The translations under genes were made by a program, and so were the position numbers. A stretch of 64,000 bases of DNA from an uncultured Leptolyngbyaceae cyanobacterium (GTDB taxonomy: Bacteria > Cyanobacteriota > Cyanobacteriia > Leptolyngbyales > Leptolyngbyaceae). How positions within the stretch are numbered: the first letter of the stretch is position 1; every line of letters begins with the position of its first letter. Positions 61,654 through 64,000 of this stretch are shown here, one piece after another. A model generated the notes under the pieces. The model had not been told where the DNA came from. It worked only from the letters and a program-made list of their open reading frames with translations, and did not search any database. The DNA lies in assembly GCA_938023035.1 (NCBI GenBank), contig CALIDI010000002.1, forward strand, positions 62,001-126,000, given 5' to 3'.

Positions 61654-63384
61654 CTAGTTCCTCGCTGGAGAGTCTGCTGTTGTTTGCGGAGCTCGGATAA
61701 ACCCTTTAGCAAAACCCTTTTCGGGCGATCGCAGGTGCACGGTGTCGGGCACGTCAAACGCACAGGGAATCTCCGTCGCCCAGCACAAATCTCCCGCTGG
61801 TGAGCGATAGACCCAATTATTGACCTGGTGCTCGACAACGGCGACCTGACGCAAGGGCGGAGGCAAAATCAGCCGTGCTCTGGCTTCTTGTCTGGCATAA
61901 ACGCCCCAAGTCAGGGCTGCAAAAAAGCAGCAGAGCCAAGCTAAAAATTGAACTCGGCATAAGTATCTCCTGTTTTCTATCAGAGGTGATTGGAGTGCTG
62001 ACCAATAGTGCCGACCGTGGAGGGCCAGCAACAAAGCCGTCGCAACCAGCACATAGGCGATCGCAAAGCGAAAGAAGGGAGCGGTTATAGCCAGAAAGGC
62101 AAGGCCTCCAGCAAAGATTGCCCCAACCCAACCCCAACCCGTGAATTCGCTGGTTTGCCAGCGCCTCAGAGAAAGTAGCCAGCTAGCGGCCAAGCCCGTC
62201 ACGGCAACGGCTAAAGCCTGATTGACTTTAGCATCGGCCAGCCACTTGCCGATTAACCAAAGGAACGGATTGGCCCCCTCTGGGGGCACGCCATACCAAT
62301 TCGTCCAACCATGGGTTTTTTGGGCGGTGATTTTGACCGATGCAGCCTCCGGTGACCAGGGCAAATCTAGACATAGGCGAGTCGAGGGATACAGCGGACA
62401 GCCAGAAGTGATTGTGCTGGCTAGCACCATAGGAGCGAGAACTACCGTCGCAACAACAACGCCCTGCCAGAGTGCCTGCCCTCGGCCCTTGGTCTGCGCC
62501 AGGTAAAATAAAGCCGTCACTGCCAATAACGGTAGGGCCACCAGTTTGACGGTGACAATCCCGCTGGCGAAAAAGAGCGGCACGGCTGCCGCCGGGATGG
62601 ACGGGTTAAACGGCTCGGTCTTAGCATCGGTAGCCAGCAAGACCAACCAGGCCAGGATGCCAGTTAACACGGCAACCGGCAAATCAGGAGAGGGCGACAC
62701 TAAAATTTCAAACAGGAGGCGAAACCCCAACAGTAAGGGCAACAGTAGCAACGAAAACAGGAGTAAAAACCAGTCGCTCGGGCGATCGCGGGGTTGTAAA
62801 CAACGTTGCAAGCTCATACAAGTCTGCAACAGCACCAGTAGCAATACAAAACCATTGGCTACTGCTGCCGCCCGTGCCCCCAACGCAGGGGGATTAAAGG
62901 GAGCCGCAAACGCAAACCAGGATGATGTGAAGCCTAAATTGGATAGGATTAATGCCAACCCAGGGATGGTGCCAAAGCGAGATAACCACTGCAACATACT
63001 GTAGTGATAAAGCCCCGTATCTACCCAGGTAACTGGACGACTGATAATCGCAGCAGTTGCCAAGCTGATCGCAGCAAAAATCACAATCCAGCTTTTGTTG
63101 ACCTGCTGCCAGCCGTGGCGTACCTCGTGGCGCAGCCCTGGGATGAGCCAGGCAACGCCACTCCAAACCAGGAAGACACCGCCTCCGACCAGCGGGGAAA
63201 GGGGAAATAGCAAGGAAACCGCCAGCAGCGAAACTGCTAGAGCGACGACTCCCAACCAGAGGGCTGCGATTCCGCGATCGCTGGGCCGCTGTAGCCAATC
63301 AGCCCCAAACCCGTGCAACAAAGCTAAACCCGCTAAATAACAGGCCAGGGTTAACCCAATCCAAACACCGATTAAGTAGAGCAT
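61654..63384 (-). CDS. Polytopic membrane protein, LIC_10190-like
   Basis: From ATG 63384 the protein has 576 residues and about 12-14 membrane helices. It resembles LIC_10190-type membrane proteins, which may be GT-C-like transferases or polysaccharide-assembly proteins: an extracytoplasmic WVDTGLYHYSMLQWLSRFGTIPGLALI segment in pieces with a conserved Asp, then NLGFTSSWFAFAAPFNP. The C-terminal 60 residues form a small soluble domain with two Cys (DLCWATEIPCAF). The start is chosen because it lies just after the stop of the upstream glycosyltransferase gene (63387); longer in-frame sequence overlaps that gene. The two are evidently one operon, suggesting cell-surface polysaccharide or glycolipid synthesis. 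Substrate unknown. Confidence 0.78.
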   Translation of the reverse strand: MLYLIGVWIGLTLACYLAGLALLHGFGADWLQRPSDRGIAALWLGVVALAVSLLAVSLLFPLSPLVGGGVFLVWSGVAWLIPGLRHEVRHGWQQVNKSWIVIFAAISLATAAIISRPVTWVDTGLYHYSMLQWLSRFGTIPGLALILSNLGFTSSWFAFAAPFNPPALGARAAAVANGFVLLLVLLQTCMSLQRCLQPRDRPSDWFLLLFSLLLLPLLLGFRLLFEILVSPSPDLPVAVLTGILAWLVLLATDAKTEPFNPSIPAAAVPLFFASGIVTVKLVALPLLAVTALFYLAQTKGRGQALWQGVVVATVVLAPMVLASTITSGCPLYPSTRLCLDLPWSPEAASVKITAQKTHGWTNWYGVPPEGANPFLWLIGKWLADAKVNQALAVAVTGLAASWLLSLRRWQTSEFTGWGWVGAIFAGGLAFLAITAPFFRFAIAYVLVATALLLALHGRHYWSALQSPLIENRRYLCRVQFLAWLCCFFAALTWGVYARQEARARLILPPPLRQVAVVEHQVNNWVYRSPAGDLCWATEIPCAFDVPDTVHLRSPEKGFAKGFIRAPQTTADSPARN

Positions 63385-63386
63385 GG

Positions 63387-64000
63387 TTAATTTCCAGAAT
63401 CGACAACGAATGGATGGGGAGGAAGCGACTGCGACCGCGATCGCTCCCAAAAGAAGCCAGCTACATTTGCTACCTGTGACAACAGCAGTAAGCCAGCTAA
63501 TGGAAAAACCGTAGGCCAATCCGCACGGACAAAAGGAAACGTCAATAACCGGAGATAGAACGTCAGTGGTTCTACCCGAATCGATTGGGTCGTGCGCTGT
63601 GCTCGAATCTGATGAAAGCAAAAGGCCCCACGCCCATAGTTAAAGTGCTGCCGCCAAAACCGAACTAAATCTAGGTGGTGAGCATGGTAAATCTGGGCCG
63701 TTGGTGCATAGACCAGGTCATAGCCGTGGTACCGCCAGCGATCGCAAAACTCCCGGTCTTCTCCCGCCGCCAAGGGAAATCGGGTATCAAACCCGCCGAC
63801 AGCTCGAAACGGCTCCGTCGGCATTGCAAAATTATTCGAGGCAAAGAACGTAGCTGTCGTTGCTGCCTGGTTGTAATAGTGGTAGAGGTAGTCGATTAAA
63901 AGTTGACTCGCCGTCGAATACAAGTTGTTAGGCAAGGCATTGAGGGTCTGCCCCCCAATTAAGCTCTGGGGATGGGCATTACAGGCGACGGCCAGGGCAC
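63387..64000 (-). CDS. GT2 family glycosyltransferase, C-terminal part (partial)
   Basis: The frame is open to the window edge, so the N-terminal catalytic part is missing. The visible 200 residues contain a run typical of GT2-family enzymes: TEPFRAVGGFDTRFPLAAGEDREFCDRWRYHGYDLVYAP in pieces, with the D-x-R/ED-E-F-C-D-R-W motif of the acceptor region, followed by QIYHAHHLDLVRFWRQHFNYGRGAFCFH. The C-terminus has hydrophobic segments (FPLAGLLLLSQVANVAGFFW), which suggest membrane association. It transfers a sugar from a nucleotide donor, probably in surface polysaccharide assembly. The stop at 63387 precedes the next gene by two bases. Confidence 0.88.
   Translation of the reverse strand, partial: ALAVACNAHPQSLIGGQTLNALPNNLYSTASQLLIDYLYHYYNQAATTATFFASNNFAMPTEPFRAVGGFDTRFPLAAGEDREFCDRWRYHGYDLVYAPTAQIYHAHHLDLVRFWRQHFNYGRGAFCFHQIRAQRTTQSIRVEPLTFYLRLLTFPFVRADWPTVFPLAGLLLLSQVANVAGFFWERSRSQSLPPHPFVVDSGN

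Noticed and set aside
61461-61803. Plus-strand frames opposite the membrane-protein end and its spacer
   Set aside because: They largely overlap the well-supported minus-strand gene or have no coding signals.
1-64000. CRISPR arrays, transposases, prophage or integron features
   Set aside because: No regularly spaced direct repeats, no transposase or integrase motifs and no phage genes were seen in the window.

Overview
The window reads as a chromosomal segment of a cyanobacterium. The palindrome GCGATCGC (HIP1), typical of cyanobacterial genomes, recurs inside genes on both strands. Several genes are cyanobacterial or plastid-lineage markers: ferredoxin-thioredoxin reductase variable chain, a Tab2/Atab2-type RNA-binding protein, a DUF3181 protein, a Sll0314/Alr1548-type TPR protein, and UbiX and UbiD, which serve plastoquinone synthesis in these organisms. 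The genus cannot be fixed from the sequence alone. I see no rRNA, tRNA, CRISPR array, transposase or phage gene. Gene order looks like ordinary chromosome with many single-gene units and long spacers.

Layout. 1-4.6 kb: the tail of a large cadherin/CSPG-repeat surface protein, a 2OG-Fe(II) oxygenase-like protein and a PPC/VCBS-like/CARDB secreted protein. 4.9-9.7 kb: phosphoketolase, an alpha/beta hydrolase and a Tab2-like protein. 9.7-15.2 kb: ftrV, a zinc-ribbon PP2C phosphatase, an NfeD-stomatin pair and ubiX. 15.4-24.1 kb: a complete TonB-dependent uptake locus, with lipoprotein binding protein, outer-membrane receptor, ATPase, permease, ExbD and ExbB on the minus strand and a divergent TonB protein. 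24.3-30.4 kb: gpsA-lipA (4-bp overlap), a GT-C membrane glycosyltransferase and cysK. 30.8-35.4 kb: an unknown one-TM protein, then a receptor Ser/Thr kinase with a periplasmic LIVBP-like sensor. 36.3-42.6 kb: sdhA, Hsp20 and DnaK. 43-49.7 kb: a DUF218 protein, an unknown 427-residue protein, ubiD and mnmG. 50-55.1 kb: GAF-HD-GYP protein, a lone cNMP-binding domain, an unknown protein and an FHA-PrsW fusion. 55.3-64 kb: peptide deformylase, a PG-binding-repeat protein, an ABC ATPase, TPR and small membrane proteins, a GDT1/UPF0016 Mn-type transporter with a structured leader, a polytopic membrane protein and the end of a GT2 glycosyltransferase.

How genes connect. The 15.4-24.1 kb locus holds every part of a TonB import route, with Fur-like AT-rich sites near two of its promoters. 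UbiX makes the prenylated flavin that UbiD needs, although the two genes lie 31 kb apart. Ser/Thr phosphorylation parts are scattered through the window: receptor kinase, PP2C phosphatase and phosphopeptide-reading FHA-PrsW protease. No physical linkage shows that they act together.

The spacers carry a family of related 60-150 bp intergenic repeats (about ten copies, both orientations, with internal inverted repeats). They explain many short spurious reading frames. The most interesting items are the receptor kinase with its unknown neighbour, the Mn-transporter leader, the FHA-PrsW protease, the HD-GYP protein with a Cys-bearing insertion, two small-protein candidates (38069-38188 and 39680-39814), and the hairpin ahead of dnaK. 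I did not find a system that I can call wholly new.
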